A DNA stretch of 64,000 nucleotides from Actinopolyspora lacussalsi subsp. righensis (GCF_900116555.1 NZ_FPAT01000001.1:62001-126000); one strand, 5' to 3'. Numbered from the stretch's first letter, positions 19,101 to 27,142 are shown. Made by a program: numbers and translations. Notes: generated by a model from the letters alone, not told the origin.

Positions 19101-19467
19101 TGTCGACCGCGGTGTCGAGATCCAGTTCCTCCCACTCGGTGCCGTACGGCCGCCGGTAGGCGACCCTGGTTCGCCTGTCGGGCGAGGTCACCAACGAGCG
19201 GCTGGCCGAGCCCTTCGGGCAGAGCCTGCCCCGGCTAACCGGCGAGTCGGGATCGCCCTCGATCTGGGTGACGGCCCCGTCACGCACGTACACGCGCTGC
19301 GCGCAGCCCACGGCGCAGTAGGGGCACACCGAGCCGACCACCTCGTCTGCGTCCTCGGTGCGGGCGTGCTCGCGGTCGGTGGCCGCGGAGCGGGCCGCCC
19401 GACCCCGACCGAGCGGGTCGGAGCCCGTCAACTGGCGCAGCACGGGCCAGCGCAGCCATTCCCGCAT
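16174..19467 (-). CDS. fdhA: Selenocysteine-containing formate dehydrogenase, catalytic subunit
   Basis: Two reading frames on the same phase, 18907-19467 and the frame ending at 16174, are separated only by UGA at 18907-18909. Read through, they give one 1097-residue protein with Sec at position 187 in ARI-Sec-HSSTVPGL, exactly where E. coli FdnG has ARV-Sec-HGPTV. Cysteines C48, C51, C55 and C83 bind the N-terminal 4Fe-4S cluster; HPVGFQWVMEA and IDPRFTRTSAMAD are typical molybdopterin-binding segments. It oxidises formate to CO2 at a bis-MGD Mo or W centre. No twin-arginine signal peptide is visible, unlike FdnG. A SECIS hairpin follows the UGA. The start ATG 19467 has a poor ribosome binding site, so the first residues are uncertain. 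Confidence 0.93.
18877..18909 (-). promoter_or_regulatory. UGA-Sec codon and bacterial SECIS element in fdhA
   Basis: The codon is UGA at 18909-18907. Counting its U as 1, nucleotides 15-21 (GGUUCCC) pair perfectly with 27-33 (GGGAACC) and leave a GGUCU loop at 22-26. In E. coli fdhF the same loop GGUCU occupies the same positions, with G23 and U24 contacting SelB, and the GGUU at 15-18 is also shared. Here U17 is paired rather than bulged. The spacing from UGA is therefore that required for SelB recognition. Confidence 0.88.
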
Positions 19468-19719
19468 CGCCGATCACCAACTCTCGTTACCTCCCCGGTG
19501 ATGCTGCGCCCGCCGGTGCGGTGGCGCAACCGCGAGGCTTCCGCTTCCCAACCAGGCTGCCGATCCACGCACTCGGGCGAGCCGGTGGTGGCGGGGGTTT
19601 CGCCGGATGTGCTGAACCCGGCACACGCGGAGTGCGCGGTGCGGTACGTTCCCGATGGGCAACTGATCATGCAGCCGGGCGAGCGCATGACACGTACGAG
19701 TGACCTTCAGGGGGAAGGC

Positions 19720-20280
19720 GTGGCCGACGAGGCGAACGGACAGTCGAGCACGGGCGAATCGAGTGGTTCGGGAACGAACGCTCAGTCCGGGATGGATGCG
19801 GCGGACCAGGCGGCGATGGACGCCGAGATGCAGGACGTGGCCGACAGTGCGCTGTTCCCCGGCCCCGCCGGGCTCGCCAAGGAGATGGCCGACATCGCCC
19901 GGATCGCCGAACGTGCCAACACCAAGGCCGAACTGGCCCAGGCCATCAGCGACAACACGCGCATGGTCGTCGACCCCGACGAGGTCGACGCACTGGCGGG
20001 GTTCTTCGAGGGGAAAGCGCAAGAGCTGGAGGACCGTTCCTGGGGCATATATGAACTGTCCAATGTCCCTCCCCCTGGCACGGATCCGGTCAGCACAGGA
20101 GCGGTATCGCTTCACGGAGAAGTCGCGGCTGGTGATGATCGAGCCTATTACGAGAACTACATGAAACTGGCGCAGGTATTCAACGACACCGCCGCGAGCC
20201 TGCGCTCCAGCGCCGAGCAGACCCGCACCGACGACGCCAATGCCGCCGACAGCTTCGACCGGGAGATCCGGAATGCGTAA
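19720..20280 (+). CDS. Helical acidic protein of a T7SS accessory cluster
   Basis: The 186-residue product is soluble, with a Ser/Gly/Asn-rich start and long helical segments (ALFPGPAGLAKEMADIARIAERANTK, given here only in part as LAKEMADIARIAERA) and an end rich in Asp and Ala. I recognise no named domain, but its position before DUF3558 lipoproteins, a PPE-like protein and EspG suggests an ESX-associated role. GTG 19720 is chosen for the AGGGGGAAGG just upstream; ATG 19687 is an alternative. Its last 8 bases overlap the next gene, so the two are coupled. Confidence 0.65.
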   Translation: MADEANGQSSTGESSGSGTNAQSGMDAADQAAMDAEMQDVADSALFPGPAGLAKEMADIARIAERANTKAELAQAISDNTRMVVDPDEVDALAGFFEGKAQELEDRSWGIYELSNVPPPGTDPVSTGAVSLHGEVAAGDDRAYYENYMKLAQVFNDTAASLRSSAEQTRTDDANAADSFDREIRNA

Positions 20281-20335
20281 CACCGTCACCACAGGGATCT
20301 CCCTGGCAGCCGGGCTGCTACTGCTCGCCGGATGC
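20272..20335 (+). repeat. Direct repeat, lipoprotein signal region, copy 1 (copy 2 at 20991-21054)
   Basis: The 64 bases covering the start codon and signal peptide of the first DUF3558 gene recur at 20991-21054 with only scattered substitutions, beginning AATGCGTAACACC in both. The repeat marks a tandem duplication of the gene; the central portions have diverged much further. Confidence 0.8.
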
Positions 20336-20860
20336 GGTGGTGGTCAGACCGGCCAAGCGGCGCAGGACACCACCGACACCGGAACGAGCGCACCCACCAG
20401 CACCAGCAGCGGCGCCGGAGTGGGCCTGCCGGAACGCACCGCGCCCGCCAAATCCCTCGACCTCTCCGAGCCCTGCGCCATCATCTCCCAACAACAAGCA
20501 ACCAACCTCGGAGTCAACCAACCATTGGAAAGCGCTAATTCCAACGAAAAGAAGGGGTGTAGGTACCAAAAAGGAAACCCCGGCACCGAGGGCGGTTGGT
20601 ACATATTCGTCGCCGCAGACACAAAACAGACTGCACAAGACTTCTCCTCGCGATCCCCAGATGGCCGAGTCACAAAAATATCTGGGTATCATGCATATCA
20701 AGTCGATGACGGTGGAGCATGCATGATCGCAGTTGACGTTTCTGACGAAGGATCGATTTTCATCAACGGGATAACGCGACTTCAGAAAAATCGTGCTGCC
20801 GCTTGCCCGATCTCTACCAAGTTCGCCGAAGCCGCGATCGAGAACCTACCTGAAGCATGA
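20273..20860 (+). CDS. DUF3558 lipoprotein, copy 1
   Basis: This 195-residue secreted lipoprotein has a short signal (MRNTVTTGISLAAGLLLLAG) ending at a lipobox cysteine, then a Thr/Ser-rich linker and the DUF3558 domain (LDLSEPCAIISQQQATNLG, GCRYQKG). DUF3558 lipoproteins are common in mycobacteria and Pseudonocardiales and often lie beside T7SS genes; their function is not known. ATG 20273 overlaps the preceding stop. The mid-portion (about 20540-20860) is visibly AT-richer than neighbouring genes, with AAA/AAT codons, suggesting transfer or fast divergence. Confidence 0.82.
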   Translation: MRNTVTTGISLAAGLLLLAGCGGGQTGQAAQDTTDTGTSAPTSTSSGAGVGLPERTAPAKSLDLSEPCAIISQQQATNLGVNQPLESANSNEKKGCRYQKGNPGTEGGWYIFVAADTKQTAQDFSSRSPDGRVTKISGYHAYQVDDGGACMIAVDVSDEGSIFINGITRLQKNRAAACPISTKFAEAAIENLPEA

Positions 20861-20991
20861 AACGTACTGAGCACAGGAGACATACTGGAAAGATCCCCAT
20901 TTCGCCTGCCAAGGTGGAAGCAGTACCAGCCGAGGTAACGGAACCGGTCCATGCGGACGGCACGCAACTACACGGGAAGCCGCATCCGGTA

Positions 20992-21573
20992 ATGCGTAAC
21001 ACCCTCACCACAGGAATCTCCCTGGCAGCAGGCCTCCTGCTACTCGCCGGATGCAGCGGCCAACCCGACTCCACTGCACAAGAGACCACCGGGGCGGGGT
21101 CGAGCACCCCCACCACCAGCAGCGCCTCCGGAGTAAGCCTGCCGGAACGCACCGCACCCACCAAAAACCTCGACCTCTCCGACCCCTGCACCATCGTCAC
21201 GAAGCAACAACAGCATGACCTGAATATCAATCAAAAACCAGAAGAAACCAACCTCAGCGGAATACAGGGATGCAAATACCAAAAGGGAGACTCAGGCGCT
21301 AAAGGAGGATGGTTCGTCTTCGTCGCAACAAACCCCAACAAAACAGCAGAAGAGTTTGCTCAAAAACGCCCTCGCGGCCAAGTGACAAATATCGCTGGAT
21401 ACCCAGCTTACAAGATAGAAAAATTCCCCAACTGCCAGATTTCTGTTAACATCGCGAATTCTGGTTCACTTTATGTCAACGGAGGGAGTAGGATACAAGA
21501 AAACCGCCCCGATCCCTGCCCGATCTTCACCGAGTTCGCCGAAGCCGCGATCAAGAACCTGCCCAACGCCTGA
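20992..21573 (+). CDS. DUF3558 lipoprotein, copy 2
   Basis: A 193-residue paralogue of the preceding gene. Signal peptide, lipobox (LLLLAGCSG), linker and the segment SLPERTAPTKNLDLSDPC are near-identical to copy 1, and the C-terminal PCPIFTEFAEAAIKNLP is also shared. The central domain differs (TKQQQHDLNINQKPEETN) and is AT-richer than its flanks. The pattern of similar ends and divergent middle suggests diversifying change or partial gene conversion after duplication. ATG 20992 corresponds to the copy 1 start; the frame upstream, from 20857, is probably not translated. Confidence 0.82.
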   Translation: MRNTLTTGISLAAGLLLLAGCSGQPDSTAQETTGAGSSTPTTSSASGVSLPERTAPTKNLDLSDPCTIVTKQQQHDLNINQKPEETNLSGIQGCKYQKGDSGAKGGWFVFVATNPNKTAEEFAQKRPRGQVTNIAGYPAYKIEKFPNCQISVNIANSGSLYVNGGSRIQENRPDPCPIFTEFAEAAIKNLPNA

Positions 21574-21587
21574 GGGGAGCCCGAATC

Positions 21588-22808
21588 ATGGGGGACAGAC
21601 GCACGCTGCCACCGTCCAACCTCGACGGGGCACAGCTGGAGCAGATGCGCTCCTGGGTCAACAGCGGCAAGGGCGCCGAGGCGCTCCACGAGAAGAGCAG
21701 CCGCTGGCGTGACGAGGAGCGGTACATGCGCGACCTCGCCACCGAGGTCAAGGACAGGCTGAAGCGGGCCGGGGCCGTGAACCGGTCCAAGGGTCAGGAG
21801 GCCATGCAGGGCGCCATGTCGCCGGTGGTGCTGTGGACCGAGGTCGCGGCCGACAACGCCACGGCCGAGGCGGTGCGGCTGGAGGAGCAGGGTCAGGCCT
21901 TCAGCAGGGTGTACTCCTCCGTTCCCGCCGCGTCCGAGGAGAAGCCCGTGCCGGAGGAGAACTTCCTCGGGCAGGCCTGGGCAGGCCTCACCGGCGGCAA
22001 GACCGACAACGAGCAGGCGTTGGCGCACAACGAGAAGTTGCGGCAGGACGCGGTCACGGCGTTCAAATCCTACGACACCGCCTCGCAGACCACCGTCAGC
22101 GCGACCCCGACGTTCACCGCTCCCCCGCCGGGCGGCGTCGAGACCGGCGTGCGCTCCGGATCGAATCCCGAGGTCGGTGGCTTCGCCACTTCCCGGGGCA
22201 CGGGCGGCGGCGCTGCCGCGGGCACCCGCAGCTCCTGGACCGGATCCCTGGACACCTCGGGCCAGTCGGCGGGCCGGGGCGGTTCGGGGATCAACCAGCC
22301 CGCGGGCAGTCAATCCGCGTGGCAGCGCCCGCCGGAAGGCGGCTCCTCCGGGTACCGACCGGGGCAGTCCGGCACTCCGGGCGGCGGCGCCGGAAGCGGT
22401 TCGGGCAGCGGTCGCGCCCCTGGCGGTTCCGGCGTCGCGGGCGGCACCGGACGTGCCCCCGGCAGCCGGATCCCGATACGTGGCCTCGGTTCGCTCGCGG
22501 GCGGCTCGGGTGGTGGAACCGGCTCCGGAACGGGTGGTCGAGGCTCCACCGGACTCGGTGGCCGTTCCCTCGGCCCCGGTGGGCAGTCCGGGATCGCGCG
22601 CCCGTCCACCGGTTCCGCCACGGCGGGCGGCGCTTCCTCCTCGGGAGCGGCGAACGGTCGCGGCGGCATGGCGGGAGCGCCACGCGGTCGCGGCCAGCAG
22701 GGCGAAGAGGACGAGGAGCACGAGACGCCGAGTTACCTCGTGGGTGACTACGGCTACTTCGACGGCGACCTGCCGCGCGTCGCGCCACCGGTGATCGGCG
22801 AGGACTGA
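21588..22808 (+). CDS. PPE-like, glycine-rich candidate T7SS substrate
   Basis: The 406-residue protein starts with about 160 helical residues (LEQMRSWVNSGKGAEALHEK) resembling actinobacterial PPE/WXG-superfamily proteins. A long Gly/Ser/Pro-rich low-complexity region follows (about residues 185-370), and then an acidic C terminus ending APPVIGED, a tail pattern seen in Pseudonocardiales PPE-like proteins. It starts 15 bases after the second lipoprotein and is followed by an EspG-like gene, the chaperone expected for PPE proteins. It is probably exported by an ESX system encoded elsewhere, as no Ecc components occur in the window. Confidence 0.7.
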   Translation: MGDRRTLPPSNLDGAQLEQMRSWVNSGKGAEALHEKSSRWRDEERYMRDLATEVKDRLKRAGAVNRSKGQEAMQGAMSPVVLWTEVAADNATAEAVRLEEQGQAFSRVYSSVPAASEEKPVPEENFLGQAWAGLTGGKTDNEQALAHNEKLRQDAVTAFKSYDTASQTTVSATPTFTAPPPGGVETGVRSGSNPEVGGFATSRGTGGGAAAGTRSSWTGSLDTSGQSAGRGGSGINQPAGSQSAWQRPPEGGSSGYRPGQSGTPGGGAGSGSGSGRAPGGSGVAGGTGRAPGSRIPIRGLGSLAGGSGGGTGSGTGGRGSTGLGGRSLGPGGQSGIARPSTGSATAGGASSSGAANGRGGMAGAPRGRGQQGEEDEEHETPSYLVGDYGYFDGDLPRVAPPVIGED

Positions 22809-22897
22809 TCCGGGCGGTCGAAACCCGCCATCGGATCCAGCAGCGTGTGTCGCGGCGCCGGGTGCCCTCCCGGCGCCGCGATCGTTCGGGGGCAAGA

Positions 22898-23680
22898 GTG
22901 AACATCGAACTTTCCGAACAGGCGTTCCACCTCGCCTGGCAGCACTTCCGGCTCGGGACGAAGCCGCTCTCGCTGCACGTCCTGCCCGAGGGGCTCACCG
23001 AGTCGGAGCGGCGCGACGTCGAGCAGCGGAGCTGGGACGAGCTGCGTCGGCTCGGTTTCGGCGACCGGGACGCCGAGGACGCCGTCTCCGGGGTGTTCTT
23101 CCCGCTGAACCGCTACCGGGCTTCCTTCGATCTGGTGTATCGCTATCTGTCCGAGGAGGGTGAACACCGCCGTACGGCGTTGGCCGCGAACGGTCCGGCC
23201 AGCTCGGCCCTGGCCGTCCGGGAGGACGGCGTGGTGCGCCTGCGACAGCTGCGCACCGACGACGCGCCGCACCGGGCCGTGGTGGGTGTGCTCCCCGAGC
23301 TGACCCCCGGCCCGGGCAAGGCGGTCTCGGTGCCCAGCGACCAGCTCGACGCGGCGGCGGCCGAGGCGGGGGACTCCGACCGGGCGATGCGCGAGGCGCT
23401 GCTGCGCCGCGGGGTGCGGCGCGACGACGCGAGCGCTCTGGTGGACATGGCGGGCGGTGAACGCGTGGGCTACGCCCAGTTCGGGGCCGCGCGGATGGAC
23501 CGGCGCGGCAACCGTTCCAGGGCACCGATGGTGACCAACTGCTTCGCCACCAGCAACGGGTGGTACTTGATGGAGGAAACCATCCGCAGTGGGCGGGCGT
23601 GGACCACCTTCGCCCCGATCGACCGGAACCGGCTGGCGGAGCGGGTACGCGAGCTGGCCGGAACCATCGAGCCTGATTGA
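22898..23680 (+). CDS. espG: EspG-family ESX secretion chaperone
   Basis: The 260-residue protein matches the EspG family: IELSEQAFHLAWQHFRLG at the N terminus, the central domain with EDGVVRLRQL, and a C-terminal RSRAPMVTNCFATSNGWYLM segment. EspG chaperones bind PE/PPE substrates in the cytosol and deliver them to the type VII machinery. The neighbouring PPE-like protein is the likely client. GTG 22898 is preceded by CGGGGGCAAGA; earlier codons of the frame are intergenic. Confidence 0.82.
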   Translation: MNIELSEQAFHLAWQHFRLGTKPLSLHVLPEGLTESERRDVEQRSWDELRRLGFGDRDAEDAVSGVFFPLNRYRASFDLVYRYLSEEGEHRRTALAANGPASSALAVREDGVVRLRQLRTDDAPHRAVVGVLPELTPGPGKAVSVPSDQLDAAAAEAGDSDRAMREALLRRGVRRDDASALVDMAGGERVGYAQFGAARMDRRGNRSRAPMVTNCFATSNGWYLMEETIRSGRAWTTFAPIDRNRLAERVRELAGTIEPD

Positions 23681-23785
23681 GCCGTCGAGCTTGCCCGCTC
23701 CGGCTCCGGTGAGGACTCGATCGGGACGATCTCCCCGCTGCTCCCGTTCCGGAAGTACCGACTTCGAGCGGGTGGCGAACAGCGA

Positions 23786-24016
23786 TCAGGGCTTGCCGAC
23801 AACCACCTGCTCGGACAGGTTGACGGCGGCTTCCTGCAGGCCGGCACCGTGGAGTTCGTCCAGCCAGAACAGCGTGTCCAACAGCTGTCGCAGTTGATCG
23901 CTGTCCACTCGCAGCACGCTCTCGTCCTGCCGGATCTCCAGTTCGTGCAGACCCGGCATACTCAGGTACACCGCTGCCGTACCGCTTCCCGCTTCGACCA
24001 ACCACTGCGCGCGCAT
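23786..24016 (-). CDS. Hypothetical small protein, 76 aa
   Basis: This soluble 76-residue frame has a good ribosome binding site (GGAGGGCAG directly before ATG 24016) and protein-like composition (LHELEIRQDESVLRVDSDQL, LFWLDELHGAGLQEAAVNL). It lies convergent to espG. I recognise no family and no motif that indicates function. The alternating hydrophobic pattern suggests a small alpha/beta fold. Confidence 0.55.
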   Translation of the reverse strand: MRAQWLVEAGSGTAAVYLSMPGLHELEIRQDESVLRVDSDQLRQLLDTLFWLDELHGAGLQEAAVNLSEQVVVGKP

Positions 24017-24179
24017 CTGCCCTCCCGAAGGTGACGGCTACCGAATCGATCATGTCGAGGGAAGGTTCGACGGCTCCCCAGCGGTCACGCAACGACACTT
24101 TCGCGTGATCTCACTTCCGTGACCACTGGTCAACCGGTCAGGGTGCGAGCGAACAGTGACCGGCGAGGAAGGGTCGAGC

Positions 24180-25046
24180 ATGGAACGACGCAGCGGAATT
24201 CCGGCACGGGTCAGACGGGTTTCCGGCGAGCTGCGGGAACTGCGGGACCGCAACGGGCTCAGCGCCGCCGAGGTTTCCCGTTCGCTGGGGATCTCGATGA
24301 GCAAGCTCAGCCGGATGGAGACGGGAACCCGCAGCCTGGCCGCCGACGACGTCGCGGCGCTGCTGGGGCTCTACCGCGTACCCACCCAGCGGCGCGAGGA
24401 GATCCTCGCGCTGGTGCGCAACGGCACGGACCGCAACTGGTGGCAGGTCCAGCACGCCGCGCTGCCCGCGATGTGGCAGGACCTGATGCGGTTCGAGGCC
24501 GAGGCCACCGCGATCCACGGCTGGGAAACGCAGTTCATCCCGGGACTGCTGCAGACGGACGAGTACGCCGAGGCCGTCATCCGGGGCACCACCCACGGCC
24601 TGCCGGAGCGCGAGGTCCAACGGCTGGTCGAGGCCCGCGTCGGCAGGCAGACCGTGCTGCTCGGCAGCCGCGCCCCGCGGTTGGAGGTGCTGCTGGACGA
24701 ACCGGTGCTGCGCCGCCCGACCGCCGACCCCGGCGTGATGCGGCGGCAACTGCTGCGCCTGGCCGAGAGCAACCTGCGACCGAACGTCACCGTCCGGGTG
24801 GTCCCGCAGCGGGCGGGGATCCACCCCGGCATGGAGGGACCGTTCGTGCTGTTGGACTTCCCGAAGCAGCCGAACCTGGTCTACCTGGAGCACCGGGGCA
24901 ACAGCGCGTTCCTGGAGCAGCCCGAGCACGTCGACGCCGCGGAACGCTCCCTGTGGCGGTTGCGCGAACTCGCGCTCACCCCGGATGATTCCGGCGAGAT
25001 CATCGCTCACCTCGCCGACGAACCGGCCGAGCACGAGAAGGAGTGA
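24180..25046 (+). CDS. XRE-family regulator with DUF5753 domain
   Basis: The 288-residue protein has an N-terminal helix-turn-helix (LSAAEVSRSLGISMSKLSRM, about residues 25-45) and a C-terminal DUF5753 domain (WETQFIPGLLQTDEYAEAVI; later VRVVPQRAGIHPGMEGPFVL). Such proteins are abundant in Streptomyces and Pseudonocardiales and are usually paired with a DUF397 gene, as here. ATG 24180 follows GAGGAAGGG by 7-8 bases; GTG 24156 is the alternative. The DUF397 gene begins four bases after this stop. Confidence 0.9.
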   Translation: MERRSGIPARVRRVSGELRELRDRNGLSAAEVSRSLGISMSKLSRMETGTRSLAADDVAALLGLYRVPTQRREEILALVRNGTDRNWWQVQHAALPAMWQDLMRFEAEATAIHGWETQFIPGLLQTDEYAEAVIRGTTHGLPEREVQRLVEARVGRQTVLLGSRAPRLEVLLDEPVLRRPTADPGVMRRQLLRLAESNLRPNVTVRVVPQRAGIHPGMEGPFVLLDFPKQPNLVYLEHRGNSAFLEQPEHVDAAERSLWRLRELALTPDDSGEIIAHLADEPAEHEKE

Positions 25047-25050
25047 GTCC

Positions 25051-25242
25051 GTGGCATCCGTGAAGCACTGGCGCAAGAGCAGCCGAAGCAGCAGCCAGGC
25101 GAACTGCGTGGAGGTCGCCGCCACCGAGCACGGGGTCGCCGCGCGGGACTCCAAGCGCCCGCACGGCGGTTCGCTGCTGTTCCCCCGCGCCCGGTGGAAC
25201 GACTTCCTGCGCAGTCTCGCGTCGGACCGCGCCGGGAACTGA
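25051..25242 (+). CDS. DUF397 protein
   Basis: The 63-residue product begins with the signature WRKSSRSSSQANCVEVA and contains VAARDSK and FLRSLASD, all DUF397 hallmarks. DUF397 proteins form operon pairs with XRE/DUF5753 regulators and are thought to act with them, in some cases as toxin-antitoxin-like or developmental pairs. GTG 25051 has GAAGGAG (25037-25043) inside the end of the upstream gene, so translation is likely coupled. Confidence 0.9.
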   Translation: MASVKHWRKSSRSSSQANCVEVAATEHGVAARDSKRPHGGSLLFPRARWNDFLRSLASDRAGN

Positions 25243-25245
25243 ACC

Positions 25246-25267
25246 GGCGATTTCGCGCGAAATCGCC
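25246..25267. repeat. 22-base perfect palindrome, copy 1
   Basis: GGCGATTTCGCGCGAAATCGCC is its own reverse complement when split at the centre (GGCGATTTCGC + GCGAAATCGCC). It starts four bases after the DUF397 stop. It could act as a terminator hairpin or a protein-binding site. Its 16-base core recurs 53 bases downstream. Confidence 0.7.
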
Positions 25268-25301
25268 GCGCCGGTGGGGGCGGTGCCTCCAGCACGACGT
25301 A

Positions 25302-25317
25302 GATTTCGCGCGAAATC
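25302..25317. repeat. 16-base perfect palindrome, copy 2
   Basis: GATTTCGCGCGAAATC is a perfect palindrome identical to the core of the copy at 25246-25267, centre to centre 53 bases. Both lie in the convergent gap between the DUF397 gene and the MFS transporter. Confidence 0.7.
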
Positions 25318-25370
25318 GACACCCCGACGGCGATCACCACACCGGCACGGCGGTCATTGAATCGGCGCGG

Positions 25371-27098
25371 TCACTGCTCGGTGACAGCCGTGTCGGACCT
25401 CTCGGTGGCCCGCCCAGAATTCTCGTTGACGCTCTCCGACTTCTCGTTGGCGCTGTCCGGTTCCTCGGCCACGCTTCGCTCCGTCTCCGACGAGGTCTGA
25501 ACCTCGGTGCGTCGCGTCTTGCCGGGCAGGAAGAACCACGCCACCAGCGCGGCCACCGCGATCAACCCCGCCGAGGCCAGGTACGCGGTCTGCGAGGCGT
25601 TCATCCAGGCCACCGAGACCTCGTCAGCGAGCCGCTGCCCGCGTGCGCCCAACGACTCGGCGACCATCATGCCGCCGGGCAACGATTCCTCGGCGGTCTG
25701 CCGCAGCTGCTCGGGCAGGCCGGTCAGCGAGTCCGAGATCCGTGCGGCATAGCTACCTCCCAGCACGCTGCCGAGTACGGCGACACCCAACGAGGCCCCC
25801 ACCTCGCGGGTGACGTCGTTGGTGGCCGAGCCCATCCCCGCGCGCTCACGCGGCACGTTGGCCATCAGCTGATCGGTGGCCGGAGCCATCGCAAGCGACA
25901 TCCCCGCCGCCGTGCACGACAGCGGCAGCAGGATCTGCCAGTAGCCGGAGTCGACGGTCAACGTGCTGAGCCCGACCATGCCCAACGCCGCCAGCAAGAG
26001 TCCGACGGAGATGGTGTCACGCGGACCGAACCTGTCCACGATCCTGGAGACCTGCGGCGCGATGAGCATCATCATCACCGACATGGGCAGCATCGCGGTG
26101 GAAGCCATCAGCGGCGAGTAGCCGAACACGAGCTGCAGGGTCTGGCTCAGCGCGAAGAACACGCCGATCATCGCGAAGAACACCAGCGTCAACGCCACCG
26201 CCGAAGCGGAGAAACCACGGCTGCGGAACAGCCGAACGTCCAGCATCGGATCGGCCACCCGGCGCTCCCAGAGCGCGAACAACGCCAGCAGCACCAGCCC
26301 CAGAGCCACCAGGGAAAGCGTGCGCGGTGACAGCCAGCCGACGTACTGCGCCTCGATCAGCGCGTAGACGGCGATCGTGATCCCGGCGGTGGACAGCAGC
26401 GCCCCCAGCAGGTCCAGCCCGCCGTGTCCCCCCTCGGTTCCGGTGTGCGACGGGATGTAGCGGATACCGGCGATCACGCCGATGACGACCACCGGCACGT
26501 TGATCACGAACACCGATTCCCAGGAGAAGTACTGCAACAGCACACCGGCGATCACCGGTCCCGCGGCGCTGCCCGCGCCGGAGACGGCGGCCCAGATGCC
26601 GACCGCCTTGGTACGCTCCCCACTGGGGAAGACACTGGTCAGAATGGACAGCGTCACCGGCATGATCATGGCGCCGCCCACACCGAGCAGGGCCCGTGCG
26701 GCGATCATCTCGGTGCTGGATCCCACGAACAGCCACACGTAGACCGACACCAGGCCGAACAGCACCATCCCGGCCTGCAGCATCCACTTGCGCCCGTAGC
26801 GGTCAGCTATCGAGGAGGTGGTGAACAGCAGACCGGCGAACACCAGCGCGTAGGCGTCCGAGAACCACTGCTGCGCCGAGGTCGAGGCCCCCAACGCGCG
26901 AGAGAGCTGGGGTAACGCGACGCTGAGCGAGGTGTTCGCGAGCATCGTGGCCGACAACGCCAGACACAGCACGAGCAGGGTCGCCCACCTGCGGCGGTAG
27001 ACCCGCACGTCGATGCCCTCGGCCAGGGCACCCTCCTCTCCTTTGTCGGGTGTCGTCGCAGCACCCGTCGCCCCGTGGCGGGCGTCACCGTCGGACAT
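25371..27098 (-). CDS. MFS drug efflux transporter, DHA2 (EmrB/QacA) type
   Basis: The 575-residue protein has the 14-helix DHA2 layout with family motifs: LSVALPQLSRALGAS in helix 1, ADRYGRKWMLQAG in the first loop, ARALLGVGGAMIMP, and the motif C-like GSAAGPVIAGVL. It should export toxic organic compounds by proton antiport. The C-terminal 45 residues are a hydrophilic Ser/Glu/Asn-rich tail with repeated SE(N/K)E-like units. ATG 27098 has GGAG upstream; the longer frame runs antisense to tetR and is rejected. A TetR gene is divergent, with a palindromic site between them, so the pump is probably drug-inducible. Confidence 0.9.
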   Translation of the reverse strand: MSDGDARHGATGAATTPDKGEEGALAEGIDVRVYRRRWATLLVLCLALSATMLANTSLSVALPQLSRALGASTSAQQWFSDAYALVFAGLLFTTSSIADRYGRKWMLQAGMVLFGLVSVYVWLFVGSSTEMIAARALLGVGGAMIMPVTLSILTSVFPSGERTKAVGIWAAVSGAGSAAGPVIAGVLLQYFSWESVFVINVPVVVIGVIAGIRYIPSHTGTEGGHGGLDLLGALLSTAGITIAVYALIEAQYVGWLSPRTLSLVALGLVLLALFALWERRVADPMLDVRLFRSRGFSASAVALTLVFFAMIGVFFALSQTLQLVFGYSPLMASTAMLPMSVMMMLIAPQVSRIVDRFGPRDTISVGLLLAALGMVGLSTLTVDSGYWQILLPLSCTAAGMSLAMAPATDQLMANVPRERAGMGSATNDVTREVGASLGVAVLGSVLGGSYAARISDSLTGLPEQLRQTAEESLPGGMMVAESLGARGQRLADEVSVAWMNASQTAYLASAGLIAVAALVAWFFLPGKTRRTEVQTSSETERSVAEEPDSANEKSESVNENSGRATERSDTAVTEQ

Positions 27099-27126
27099 GC
27101 GTGTCTCCTTTCCCCGCCCACAGAAT

Positions 27127-27142
27127 ATGGCAGTACTGCCAT
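27127..27142. promoter_or_regulatory. Probable TetR operator
   Basis: ATGGCAGTACTGCCAT is a perfect 16-base palindrome in the divergent promoter region between the MFS pump and the TetR gene, 29 bases upstream of the pump start. Position and symmetry fit an operator controlling both genes. Confidence 0.7.

Noticed and set aside
18727-19719. Plus-strand frame upstream of the acidic helical protein
   Set aside because: It is antisense to fdhA and reads as GC-rich shadow sequence.
25246-25317. parS centromere sites
   Set aside because: parS is GTTTCACGTGAAAC-like; the central CGCGCG core differs, and the sites overlap a likely terminator position.
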